NCBI GenBank assembly: GCA_041395845.1
Contig: JAWKZS010000022.1
Span: 9,159-73,158, forward strand
Length of the DNA stretch: 64,000 nucleotides
DNA from: Ch67 sp041395845
Lineage (GTDB): Bacteria > Pseudomonadota > Gammaproteobacteria > Pseudomonadales > Ketobacteraceae
Direction of reading: 5' to 3'
The position numbers and the translations under genes are program-made. The notes beneath the pieces were generated by a model. It saw only the letters and a program-made list of their open reading frames with translations, searched no databases and was not told where the DNA came from. Of this stretch, positions 26,417 through 34,039 are shown one piece after another; within the stretch, counting starts at the first letter, position 1; every line of letters begins with the position of its first letter.

Positions 26417-27370
26417 TCAGGCGCTGGCCAGTGCGGCCGTTTCAGTATCCTTCGTGGTTTCCGGCTGGTAGCGATAGGCTTCCGGATGCTTGCGGGCATC
26501 ATCAAAGGCGCGCTTGGCCAGCGGAATGTATTTCATGGATTCCGGCGTGATGGCACCGGCGATTTTGACCAGGCCGACGAACAGGCGGAATGCCAGCTTT
26601 TGAAGCGGGTTCATCCGCAGGTTGAACCGGGCGCGGAAGTTCTCCGGCAGCGTGGCAACCGTAACGTTGTAGATCACCAGACTCATAGGCACCGCCAGCA
26701 TCTTCCACGCGAAGGTCGGCAGGTATTTGGCATTGGGTGGCTTGGGCCAGCGGGCAAAACTCCAGGGATCCAGCAGGTCATCCAGGGCTTCGCCCCACTG
26801 CAGCCGCTCATTGATGATGTAGTTGTACTGCTTCCAGTATTCTGCTTCGGTCTGCGGGATGTATTTGTCCGCCACACCCAACAGGCCGCCGAGTTTTTTC
26901 CATTCCTCAAAGGCCTGACGGCGCTGGTCCGGGGTCAACGGTGTGCCGAAAATGTCGTGCAGGCGCACGATGGCGTCATAACCGGTGATGTGTACCCAGG
27001 AATAGGCTTCCGGGTCCAGCGCGTGGTATTTCTCACCGTTCTTGTCGACACCTTTGATGGGGCGATGCACTTCGCGCAGACGATGGCCCATGGCGATGGC
27101 CTGTTCAGGCCGGGAATACACCACCGGCCACAGCAAGGCCACGGAATTGCGGGCCCGCCCCCAGGGATCGTATTTGTATTTCTTTTCTTTGGTCACCGCG
27201 GCGTTGATGACCGGATGTGCACTCTGAAGAATGAAGGCCTGCTGCAGAATCAGCTGGTAGCGGTGGGCACCAAAGTCCTTCCACATCAGGGAATCAGGGC
27301 CCAGCGGCTGTAACGGAGTCTTTTTGTCGGTCGTCGCGCTGGGCGCGGCGGCTTGCTGCATGGCGGTCAC
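26417..27370 (-). CDS. MpaB/DUF2236 oxygenase-family protein, cytosolic
   Basis: 317 residues from GTG 27370, which has GAGGGA at good spacing; ATG 27361 is an alternative. A DUF2236 domain spans nearly the whole protein: GPDSLMWKDFG, LQSAHPVINAAV, KYDPWGRARNSVALL, and SWVHITGYDAIVRLHD. The same conserved LQxAHP, YDPxxRAR and WVH motifs occur in the larger lipoprotein of this unit, so the two are paralogues. DUF2236 is related to heme-dependent oxygenases cleaving prenyl chains or rubber. No signal peptide, so it is probably cytosolic. First gene of a TetR-controlled unit. Confidence 0.85.
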   Translation of the reverse strand: MTAMQQAAAPSATTDKKTPLQPLGPDSLMWKDFGAHRYQLILQQAFILQSAHPVINAAVTKEKKYKYDPWGRARNSVALLWPVVYSRPEQAIAMGHRLREVHRPIKGVDKNGEKYHALDPEAYSWVHITGYDAIVRLHDIFGTPLTPDQRRQAFEEWKKLGGLLGVADKYIPQTEAEYWKQYNYIINERLQWGEALDDLLDPWSFARWPKPPNAKYLPTFAWKMLAVPMSLVIYNVTVATLPENFRARFNLRMNPLQKLAFRLFVGLVKIAGAITPESMKYIPLAKRAFDDARKHPEAYRYQPETTKDTETAALASA

Positions 27371-27417
27371 GTTGTTTTCCCTCTGTCGTCGTTATTCTGT
27401 ATGACAAAACCAATTGA

Positions 27418-27437
27418 GACAAAATACAAAATATGTC
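27418..27437. promoter_or_regulatory. Candidate TetR operator upstream of the MpaB/DUF2236 unit
   Basis: GACA at 27418-27421 and TGTC at 27434-27437 form an inverted repeat with a 12-bp spacer and flank AGACA/TGTCT. It shares the flank AATTGAGAC with the element upstream of the TetR gene (28221-28245: ACTGAGAC), which has exactly the same spacing. It lies 48-67 bp upstream of the first oxygenase start. Confidence 0.5.
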
Positions 27438-27573
27438 TTTTGGTATCGGAAAGCAACAGGCAGACAGCCGCTTTTTCTGACCGGCAGCGGGGGTTGGAGT
27501 CAGGAAATCAGCCAGCCGACCACCCCGGGAGAGCCACCGGCCCCGGACAGCGTGATCAGCGGGAAAAACAGGA

Positions 27574-28179
27574 TCAGGGTTGCAGCAGCGGGCGCAGGAA
27601 CTGCTGGGCAAAGTTGCGGACGCTGGCTTCGTCGCCGGCGTTGATCGCCCCGTTGCGGGTCAGGGTGAGGGAATGCACCAGGCGCAGGATCATTTCCGCC
27701 ATCACGTCCGCCGGCAGCTGCCGGATGTGGCCGGCTTTCTGGCCGCGCTCGATCTGGCCAGCGATAAACGTGCGGGTGTAGGACATGACGGAATCGAAAT
27801 CGGTGGTCAGGAACGGCAGCACGTTGTCCGGCTCGGTGGTGAGCAGCCGCGACAGCAGCGGGTTGTTGTGCAGCAGCCCCACCGCCAGCACGAACGCTTC
27901 GATCAAGCCATCCAGAAAGGTCTTCTGCCGGCTGATGGCGGACTGGATGCGGGCCAGGTCGCGCTGGGCATCCCGCATGATCACCGCCTGGAACAGCTGC
28001 TCCTTGTCACTGAAGCGTCGGTACAGGGTAGCCCGACCGATGCCGGCCCGCTTGGCCACGTCTTCCATCGTGGTGCGGCGCAGGCCGTACTCGATATACA
28101 GATCGCGGGCACAATCGAGGATTTCCTGCTTGGATTCGTCGTCTTCTACAGACAGGGGCACGGGCAGTTCAAGGTTCAC
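27574..28179 (-). CDS. TetR family transcriptional regulator
   Basis: 201 residues from a GTG start. The N-terminal helix-turn-helix reads ILDCARDLYIEYGLRRTTMEDVAKRAGIGRATLYRRFSDKEQL across residues 18-62, the usual TetR pattern. The C-terminal ligand domain is helical and not matched to a specific subfamily. It lies 204 bp upstream of the MpaB/DUF2236 unit on the same strand, in its own transcription unit. Matching inverted repeats upstream of both genes suggest it represses the unit and itself. Confidence 0.9.
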   Translation of the reverse strand: MNLELPVPLSVEDDESKQEILDCARDLYIEYGLRRTTMEDVAKRAGIGRATLYRRFSDKEQLFQAVIMRDAQRDLARIQSAISRQKTFLDGLIEAFVLAVGLLHNNPLLSRLLTTEPDNVLPFLTTDFDSVMSYTRTFIAGQIERGQKAGHIRQLPADVMAEMILRLVHSLTLTRNGAINAGDEASVRNFAQQFLRPLLQP

Positions 28180-28225
28180 GGCGTTCGCTTCCGAAAGTTC
28201 CAGATGGCGTGACTATAGCAACTGA

Positions 28226-28245
28226 GACGAAATTTTTCCTTCGTC
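28226..28245. promoter_or_regulatory. Candidate TetR autoregulatory operator
   Basis: GACGAA (28226-28231) and TTCGTC (28240-28245) form an inverted repeat with a 20-bp total length, equal to that of the element at 27418-27437 (GACR-N12-YGTC). It lies 47-66 bp upstream of the TetR start. The sequence is between TetR and purU. Confidence 0.5.
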
Positions 28246-28279
28246 CAATTGGATTATCCCGCGGCAACCGCCTGATCCA

Positions 28280-29134
28280 TCAATCGAAAATAACGGTCTT
28301 GTTGCCGTGGATCACCACCCGGTCTTCCAGATGGAAGCGCAAACCGCGCGCCAGCACGATCTTTTCCACATCGCGCCCCAGCCGCACCAGGTCGTCCTTG
28401 TTGTGGCGGTGGTTCACCCGCTCCACGTCCTGCTCGATGATCGGGCCCTGATCCAGATTCTCGGTGACATAGTGGCAGGTGGCGCCGATCAGCTTCACCC
28501 CACGGTCGTAGGCCTGATAGTAGGGATTGGCGCCAACGAACGACGGCAGGAAGCTGTGGTGGATGTTGATCATGTTGCCCGCGTAACGCTCGCACAGGTG
28601 GGGCGGCATGATCTGCATGTAGCGGGCCAGCACCACGGTTTCGGCCTGGTACTGGTTCAGCAGCGCTTCCACCCGGGCGAAGTGCTCGGGTTTCTTGCCC
28701 GCTTCCACCGGCACATAGTGAAAAGGAATGTTGTGCCATTCCACCATGCCGCGCAGGTTGTCGTGGTTGGCAATCACCGCCGCGATGTCGCAGTGCAGTT
28801 CGCCGCTGTGCCAGCGATACAGGATGTCCGCCAGACAGTGGGAGGCGTGGCTGGCCAGGATCACCACCTTGCGCCGCACGGTGGAATCCGTGATGAACCA
28901 GCTCATCTGGTATTCCTCGGCAATGCGGGCAAACGCGGTCTTGAATTCCCGCAGCCCGATCGACAGGGAATCGGCGCGGATCTCGTTGCGCATGAAGAAC
29001 CAGCCGCTGTCTGCTTCGGAATGGTAGCTGGCTTCGGTGAGCCAGCCCTTGTATTCGCTGATGAAACTGCTGACCCGGGCGACGATGCCGACGCGATCGG
29101 GACAGGAAATGACGAGGCGGTAGGTATGTTCCAT
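28280..29134 (-). CDS. purU: Formyltetrahydrofolate deformylase
   Basis: 284 residues, the full length of the family. An N-terminal ACT domain (about 1-85, beginning TYRLVISCPDRVGIVARV) is followed by the formyltransferase-like catalytic domain with INIHHSFLPSFVGANPY, where Asn and His are catalytic, and the late LIGATCHYVTENLDQGPIIEQ. It hydrolyses 10-formyl-THF to formate and THF, which supports purine synthesis and one-carbon balance. It is monocistronic between the TetR gene and the nitrate module. Confidence 0.96.
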   Translation of the reverse strand: MEHTYRLVISCPDRVGIVARVSSFISEYKGWLTEASYHSEADSGWFFMRNEIRADSLSIGLREFKTAFARIAEEYQMSWFITDSTVRRKVVILASHASHCLADILYRWHSGELHCDIAAVIANHDNLRGMVEWHNIPFHYVPVEAGKKPEHFARVEALLNQYQAETVVLARYMQIMPPHLCERYAGNMINIHHSFLPSFVGANPYYQAYDRGVKLIGATCHYVTENLDQGPIIEQDVERVNHRHNKDDLVRLGRDVEKIVLARGLRFHLEDRVVIHGNKTVIFD

Positions 29135-29212
29135 GATGAATCCGGTTCGACAACGGCCAAAACAAGGCCGGCAGTATAAACCGGTTTGTCCGCGCTGTGT
29201 CAGTCCCGCCCG

Positions 29213-30931
29213 CTAACCGGACAGGAGCAGGAAAGCCAGGATCAGATTTCCCAGCAACAGCAGCGCACTGATCAGCTGCCAGGCCCGCAGCGGCTCCCGC
29301 TCCAGCAGGGGGCGCTGGTCCGCCGTCAGGTAGAGCGGATTGGGATGTTTCAGGTCATGCACGAATTCCGACAGGGACGGATAACGCAGATCGGCGTTGA
29401 CCTGCAGGGCACGTCGCAGGGCGCCATCCATCCACAGGGGCACCAGGGGATTGTGACGATAGGCGGGGACGTAGGACAGATTCGTGAAATCCCGCAGGCA
29501 GGTGGCACGGGCATAGGCCGCACCAAAGGGATGTTGCCCGGTCAGCAGTTCGTACAGCACCAGCGCCAGGGAGAACTGGTCCGCCGCCGGGGTGCGGGAT
29601 CGCTGCAGGCGGTATTCCGGTGCGGAATAATCCAGCGTGCCCAGCGGCGTTTCCCTGTCGAAGCCGGTAGCGATTTCATCAACTCCGGCCACATGGACTG
29701 AACCGAAATCGATGATCACCGGATCATCCCCACGCATGACCACATTGTCCGGTTTCAGATCCTGATGCAGGGTCTCGCGGCGATGAAAGGCCCGCAGCCC
29801 CTGCGCCAGGCGGTCGGCAATCTGCACGACCCGGGCGATATCCAGCGGCTGCTTGCGTGCAATCAGGCTGGCCAGAGTCGGCCCGTCGATATGCTCCAGC
29901 AGATAGTACAGAAACGTGCGGGGCGCGGGTGGCTCAACCCGCTTGACCACGTGGGGACTATCGATCCGTCGTGCCACCCATTCCTCGCGTATGAAACGGT
30001 CAATATAGGCAGCGTCATCGATGAAATTACGCGACGGGGTTTTCATCACCGCAGATTCGCCGGTCTGCTCATGCTGCACCCGGTACAGCTGACTGCGGGC
30101 GCTCGCATGCAGCACCTCGATGACCTGCCAGCCGTCCAGTTTCATCCCCGGCGCCAGTTCCGGCGGAAACGGCAGACGGTTGAGACTTTGCAGCACATCG
30201 ACATCCGTGGTTTCGCCCAGGGCATCCACCCGCACCAGCTGGCAGGACAGGTTGTCGTCGCTGCCGGCGGCCAGCGCGCTGGCAATCAGCTGGTCGGCTG
30301 CCGCGTCCAGTGTCGCGCTGCTGGTCAGCAGCTGGTTGATTTGCCGATAGTCCAGTACCCCGTGCACGCCATCGGTGGTCAGCAGGAACAGATCGCCCAC
30401 CTGCAGATCCAGCACGCGGAAATCCACGTCCAGATTGACATCGATACCCAGGGCCCGCGCCAGGTATTGCTGGTCAGCATTGATGCGGGCCACATGATCG
30501 CGGGTGAGCTGTTCCAGCACACCGTCACGCCGACGATAGATGCGGGAATCCCCCACGTGAAACAGATAGGCGGAGCAGGATTTCAGGATCACGCTACTGA
30601 AGGTGGTGACATAGCCCTTTTCCGCCTCCAGATAGCCCTGCCCCCGGCCGAACAGCCAGCGGTTGAGCGCAATCAGCACCTTATGGGCAGACTGTTTGAC
30701 GCTCCAGGAATCCGGCGTGGAGTAGAAGTCCGAAACAAAGCCTTTGACGGCAATCTCGGCCGCTTCACGTCCGGCCTCGGCGGCACTGACGCCGTCAGCA
30801 ATCGCCACCACCACGCCCTTGCTTTCCAGCAGGTTGTCAGTGGGAATGTGAATGGCAAGGCTGTCTTCGTTGCGGGGTTTGACTCCCGCCTCCGAGCGCT
30901 GGGCAACAGTAACCTGCAGGCGTGCTTTCAC
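29213..30931 (-). CDS. PP2C phosphatase and Ser/Thr kinase fusion, cotranscribed with narK
   Basis: 572 residues. Residues 10-240 are a PP2C-type phosphatase (VVAIADGVSAAEAG, LFHVGDSRIYRRRDG, LLTTDGVHGVLD, SDDNLSCQLV). Residues about 265-530 form a kinase with a glycine-poor loop, HQDLKPDNVVMRG near residue 390 (HQD instead of HRD) and IIDFGSVHVAG. One C-terminal helix (LISALLLLGNLILAFLLLSG) anchors the protein to the inner membrane. It begins 8 bp after narK. A Ser/Thr kinase in the assimilatory nitrate cluster is also known in Pseudomonas aeruginosa (PA1782, from memory). It may modulate nitrate uptake or reduction; the target is unknown. Confidence 0.9.
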   Translation of the reverse strand: MKARLQVTVAQRSEAGVKPRNEDSLAIHIPTDNLLESKGVVVAIADGVSAAEAGREAAEIAVKGFVSDFYSTPDSWSVKQSAHKVLIALNRWLFGRGQGYLEAEKGYVTTFSSVILKSCSAYLFHVGDSRIYRRRDGVLEQLTRDHVARINADQQYLARALGIDVNLDVDFRVLDLQVGDLFLLTTDGVHGVLDYRQINQLLTSSATLDAAADQLIASALAAGSDDNLSCQLVRVDALGETTDVDVLQSLNRLPFPPELAPGMKLDGWQVIEVLHASARSQLYRVQHEQTGESAVMKTPSRNFIDDAAYIDRFIREEWVARRIDSPHVVKRVEPPAPRTFLYYLLEHIDGPTLASLIARKQPLDIARVVQIADRLAQGLRAFHRRETLHQDLKPDNVVMRGDDPVIIDFGSVHVAGVDEIATGFDRETPLGTLDYSAPEYRLQRSRTPAADQFSLALVLYELLTGQHPFGAAYARATCLRDFTNLSYVPAYRHNPLVPLWMDGALRRALQVNADLRYPSLSEFVHDLKHPNPLYLTADQRPLLEREPLRAWQLISALLLLGNLILAFLLLSG

Positions 30932-30938
30932 AGGCGCT

Positions 30939-32408
30939 TCATTTCACTTCAATCAGTTGCACGGTGCCATCGGGCAACACTTCCACCATGTGGCCTTCCG
31001 GCTCATCCAGAAACATGACAGCGACAAATACTACCGCGGAACACACCGCGATGATCATGAAAAAAGTCGATGCATGCACGAATGACAACACGGTAAGGAA
31101 GATCACGCCGCCGACGTTGCCATAAGCGCCCGCCATGCCCGCCACCTGTCCGGTCATGCTGCGCTTGATCAGCGGAATCACTGCATACACGCCACCGCAG
31201 CCGGCCTGCACGAACAGGGAATTGATGATGGTGATGGCCAGCGCCACCCATAATGGCCAGCTGGCATCGATGAAGCTCATCAGTGCGTAACCCACCGACA
31301 GACCACCCAGCTGAATACACAATGCCAAGCGTCGGCCGATGCGATCACTCATCCAGCCACCGGCCGGTCGCGCTACCAGATTCGCCACCACAAACCCGGC
31401 GGTAGACAAACCCGCCTGCACTGGCGTCAACCCAAAAGTATCCATAAAGAAAATCGGCAACATGGAAACCACCGCGATTTCCGATCCGAACGACGCAAAG
31501 TACGACAGCGACAGAATGGCTACCTGCTTGAACTTGTATTGCTGGTTCGCTGGCACGCCGGCCCGCAGCCGCGGCAGATTGAGTTGCAGGATCTTGCGGA
31601 ACTGGTACACCGCCAGCAGCACGATCGCCACATAGGCCACATTGGCCCAGAGCTGGGGCAACAGGTTGAGATTGCCCGGGGCTAACCGCCACACCAGCAC
31701 CAGCAATGCCAGATGCAATGGAATATTCAGCAGCAGGTACAGCCACAGATCCTTCCAGTTGCTGACTTCGAGACCACCGCTTTTTTTCGGTTTGAAATAG
31801 GTCGAACCCTTTGGCGTGTTGCGCACAAAATGGAAGAACACAAAGGCGTACAGAATGGAAATGACGCCTGCGATCGTGAGCGCAATGCGCCAGCCCACAG
31901 CCGGCGCGAACGCTGCTGCCAACATCGGTAGCAATGCTGCCGCAGCGGCCGATCCAAAATTGCCCCAACCGCCATAGATGCCCTCAGCCAGCCCCACATT
32001 GCGGGCCGGAAACCATTCCGATACCAGGCGAATCCCAATCACAAAGCCCGCACCGACAAACCCCAGCAGGAACCGGCTGATGGCCAGCTGGGTATAGGTC
32101 TGCGACCAGGCAAATGCGATACAGATTATCCCGCTGACCACCAGCAACCCCGCATAGATGGCGCGAGGGCCGAATTTATCCACCAGCATGCCGATCAGGA
32201 TGCGCGCCGGAATCGTCAGCGCCACATTCAGCATGAGCAGCGCCTTCCACTGTGGCTCGGTCAGCGCGAACTCTGCCTTGATAAAGGCCGCCAGCGGCCC
32301 CAGCCCGAACCACATCACGAAGGTAATGAAAAACGCCAGCCAGGCGAAATGCAGTGTCCTGATCGCCGGATTGGCAACATCCAGCAGCTTGATGCCGATA
32401 CTTCCCAT
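30939..32408 (-). CDS. narK: Nitrate/nitrite MFS transporter of the NarK/NasA family
   Basis: 489 residues from ATG 32408, with AGGGAA upstream; the longer frame starts inside the sigma-54 promoter and is rejected. Twelve membrane segments; conserved GFVGAGFVIGIRLVSEWFP and GIYGGWGNFGSAAAAAL are nitrate-signature regions of the NNP branch, and GCGGVYAVIPLI is the second signature. It takes up nitrate for assimilation. Its promoter is divergent from the nasC-nasA promoter, and it shares an operon with the PP2C-kinase fusion. Confidence 0.93.
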   Translation of the reverse strand: MGSIGIKLLDVANPAIRTLHFAWLAFFITFVMWFGLGPLAAFIKAEFALTEPQWKALLMLNVALTIPARILIGMLVDKFGPRAIYAGLLVVSGIICIAFAWSQTYTQLAISRFLLGFVGAGFVIGIRLVSEWFPARNVGLAEGIYGGWGNFGSAAAAALLPMLAAAFAPAVGWRIALTIAGVISILYAFVFFHFVRNTPKGSTYFKPKKSGGLEVSNWKDLWLYLLLNIPLHLALLVLVWRLAPGNLNLLPQLWANVAYVAIVLLAVYQFRKILQLNLPRLRAGVPANQQYKFKQVAILSLSYFASFGSEIAVVSMLPIFFMDTFGLTPVQAGLSTAGFVVANLVARPAGGWMSDRIGRRLALCIQLGGLSVGYALMSFIDASWPLWVALAITIINSLFVQAGCGGVYAVIPLIKRSMTGQVAGMAGAYGNVGGVIFLTVLSFVHASTFFMIIAVCSAVVFVAVMFLDEPEGHMVEVLPDGTVQLIEVK

Positions 32409-32450
32409 GCTTGGTTCCCTGAAATCGTCACGAATATCGGGGCTGGGAAA

Positions 32451-32466
32451 AGCAACCGCCATGCCA
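32451..32466 (-). promoter_or_regulatory. Sigma-54 promoter of narK and the kinase fusion
   Basis: On the minus strand the sequence TGGCATGGCGGTTGCT matches TGGCAYG-N4-TTGCW exactly, with GG and GC doublets 10 bases apart. Transcription would start near 32440, about 30 bases before the narK ATG. Confidence 0.82.
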
Positions 32467-32573
32467 CTCACCAGAATGAATCACCAAGAAGTCCGATTTG
32501 ACTCGCAACAGTGCAGCACAAGGGCACCACAACCCAAAAAGCATCATTGCTGTGCGCCATGCCACCAAACAAA

Positions 32574-32588
32574 GCACTTGTTTGATGC
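32574..32588. promoter_or_regulatory. Degenerate NtrC-type site in the narK-nasC intergenic region
   Basis: GCACTTGTTTGATGC matches the NtrC consensus GCACY-N5-RGTGC at all but one position. It lies between the divergent sigma-54 promoters, about 110-130 bp from each, a typical enhancer distance. The rest of this 361-bp region contains no gene. Confidence 0.4.
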
Positions 32589-32706
32589 ACAACCAGCACC
32601 ACTGACCCGACATTTTTGCACCCTGCACGGGCATCGCTGGCGTCAACCCAAACCACAATGGTGCAAAACAGCCGATTTAGGGTCCGTTCGACGCGAATGA
32701 TTTCGC

Positions 32707-32722
32707 TGGCACAGGGATTGCT
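32707..32722 (+). promoter_or_regulatory. Sigma-54 promoter of nasC-nasA
   Basis: TGGCACAGGGATTGCT matches the RpoN consensus TGGCACG-N4-TTGCW with one mismatch and exact GG-N10-GC spacing. Transcription would start near 32734, about 36 bases before the nasC ATG. Confidence 0.85.
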
Positions 32723-32769
32723 TTTCACCTACGGGAACAGGAGCCGTTGTCTGGTGAGGAGTATTAAAG

Positions 32770-34038
32770 ATGGCCATGCGCACCACTGCAGCCAAACCCC
32801 GTCTGCTACTGATCGGGAACGGGATGGCAGGCATCCGCACGCTGGAAGAGTTGCTCAACATTGCTCCTGATCGCTATCACATAGCGGTGGTGGGTGAAGA
32901 GAACCACGTCAACTACAACCGCATCATGCTGTCGCCGGTACTGGCCGGGGAAAAACAGCTGGACCAGATTATTCTCAACGGTGAAGACTGGTACCGTCAG
33001 CACAACATCATTCTGTTCAAGGGTGAAAAAGCCATCCGCATCGACCGCGCCCGCCGTCAGGTGCACATGGCATCCGGCCTGATCCTGCCTTACGACAAAC
33101 TGGTCCTCGCCACCGGATCACGCCCTGCCGTGTTACCCATTCCCGGCAACACGCTGCACAACATTCTTACCTTCCGCGAGATTCGCGATGTCAATCGCAT
33201 GCTGGACTTAAGCCGCCAGGTAAAAAAGGCAGCGGTCGTCGGCGGCGGCCTGCTGGGGCTGGAAGCCGCCAATGGTTTGCGCCAGCAAGGCATGGAGGTC
33301 ACCGTCATTCACGGCTGTGACTATCTGCTCAACAAACAGCTGGACGCACACGCTGGTCAATTGCTGGCCCGCACACTCGAAGCCAAAGGCATCCAGTTCA
33401 TCATGAATGCGCGCACTTCGCGCTTTGTCGGTGATGATCAACAGAATGTCCGTGCCATTGAATTTGCCGATGGCACCACGCTGGAAGTGGACATGGTCGT
33501 GACCGCTACCGGCATCGTACCCAACACGGAACTGGCCCAGGCCAGCGGCCTGCAGACCGGCAACGGCATTCTGGTGAACGACACCCTGCAGACCTTTGAT
33601 CCGGCGATATACGCCGTGGGCGAATGCGTGGAGCATCGCGGGCGCCTGTTTGGACTAGTGGCGCCGCTATACGATCAGGCCCGCGTCTGCGCCAATCACC
33701 TGGCGGAAATGGGTATTGCCCGTTACGTTCAGAAACCGGAAGCCACCAAACTCAAGATCACCGGCATCAATGCTTTTTCTGCCGGAGACTTTCATGGCGA
33801 CGACCAGTGCGAAACTGTCACCTTCGAGGATCAGGGACTCGGCCACTACCGCAAGCTGGTGCTGCGGGGCAACCAGCTCGTCGGTGCCATTCTGTATGGC
33901 GACACCCAGGACGGCGCCTGGTTCTTTGACCTGATCCAACAGCAGACCGACATCACCCAGTGGCGCGATACTCTGATTTTCGGTCGCGATTTCTGCGTCG
34001 ACAGCACCGACACACCACAACTGCCGGTTGCTGCCTGA
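32770..34038 (+). CDS. nasC: FAD-dependent NAD(P)H oxidoreductase, electron transfer subunit of assimilatory nitrate reductase
   Basis: 422 residues, with GAGGAG upstream of ATG. Two Rossmann folds (LLLIGNGMAGIRTLEELL for FAD and AAVVGGGLLGLEAANGL for NAD(P)H) and the tail ATGIVPNTELAQASG place it in the same family as the N-terminal half of NirB, to which it is clearly related. It lacks NirB's iron-sulfur and siroheme domains. Named by Klebsiella use of nasC for the NADH-oxidising subunit; it would pass electrons to NasA. Its stop is separated by one base from the ATG of nasA, so the two are translationally coupled. Confidence 0.9.
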   Translation: MAMRTTAAKPRLLLIGNGMAGIRTLEELLNIAPDRYHIAVVGEENHVNYNRIMLSPVLAGEKQLDQIILNGEDWYRQHNIILFKGEKAIRIDRARRQVHMASGLILPYDKLVLATGSRPAVLPIPGNTLHNILTFREIRDVNRMLDLSRQVKKAAVVGGGLLGLEAANGLRQQGMEVTVIHGCDYLLNKQLDAHAGQLLARTLEAKGIQFIMNARTSRFVGDDQQNVRAIEFADGTTLEVDMVVTATGIVPNTELAQASGLQTGNGILVNDTLQTFDPAIYAVGECVEHRGRLFGLVAPLYDQARVCANHLAEMGIARYVQKPEATKLKITGINAFSAGDFHGDDQCETVTFEDQGLGHYRKLVLRGNQLVGAILYGDTQDGAWFFDLIQQQTDITQWRDTLIFGRDFCVDSTDTPQLPVAA

Positions 34039-34039
34039 T

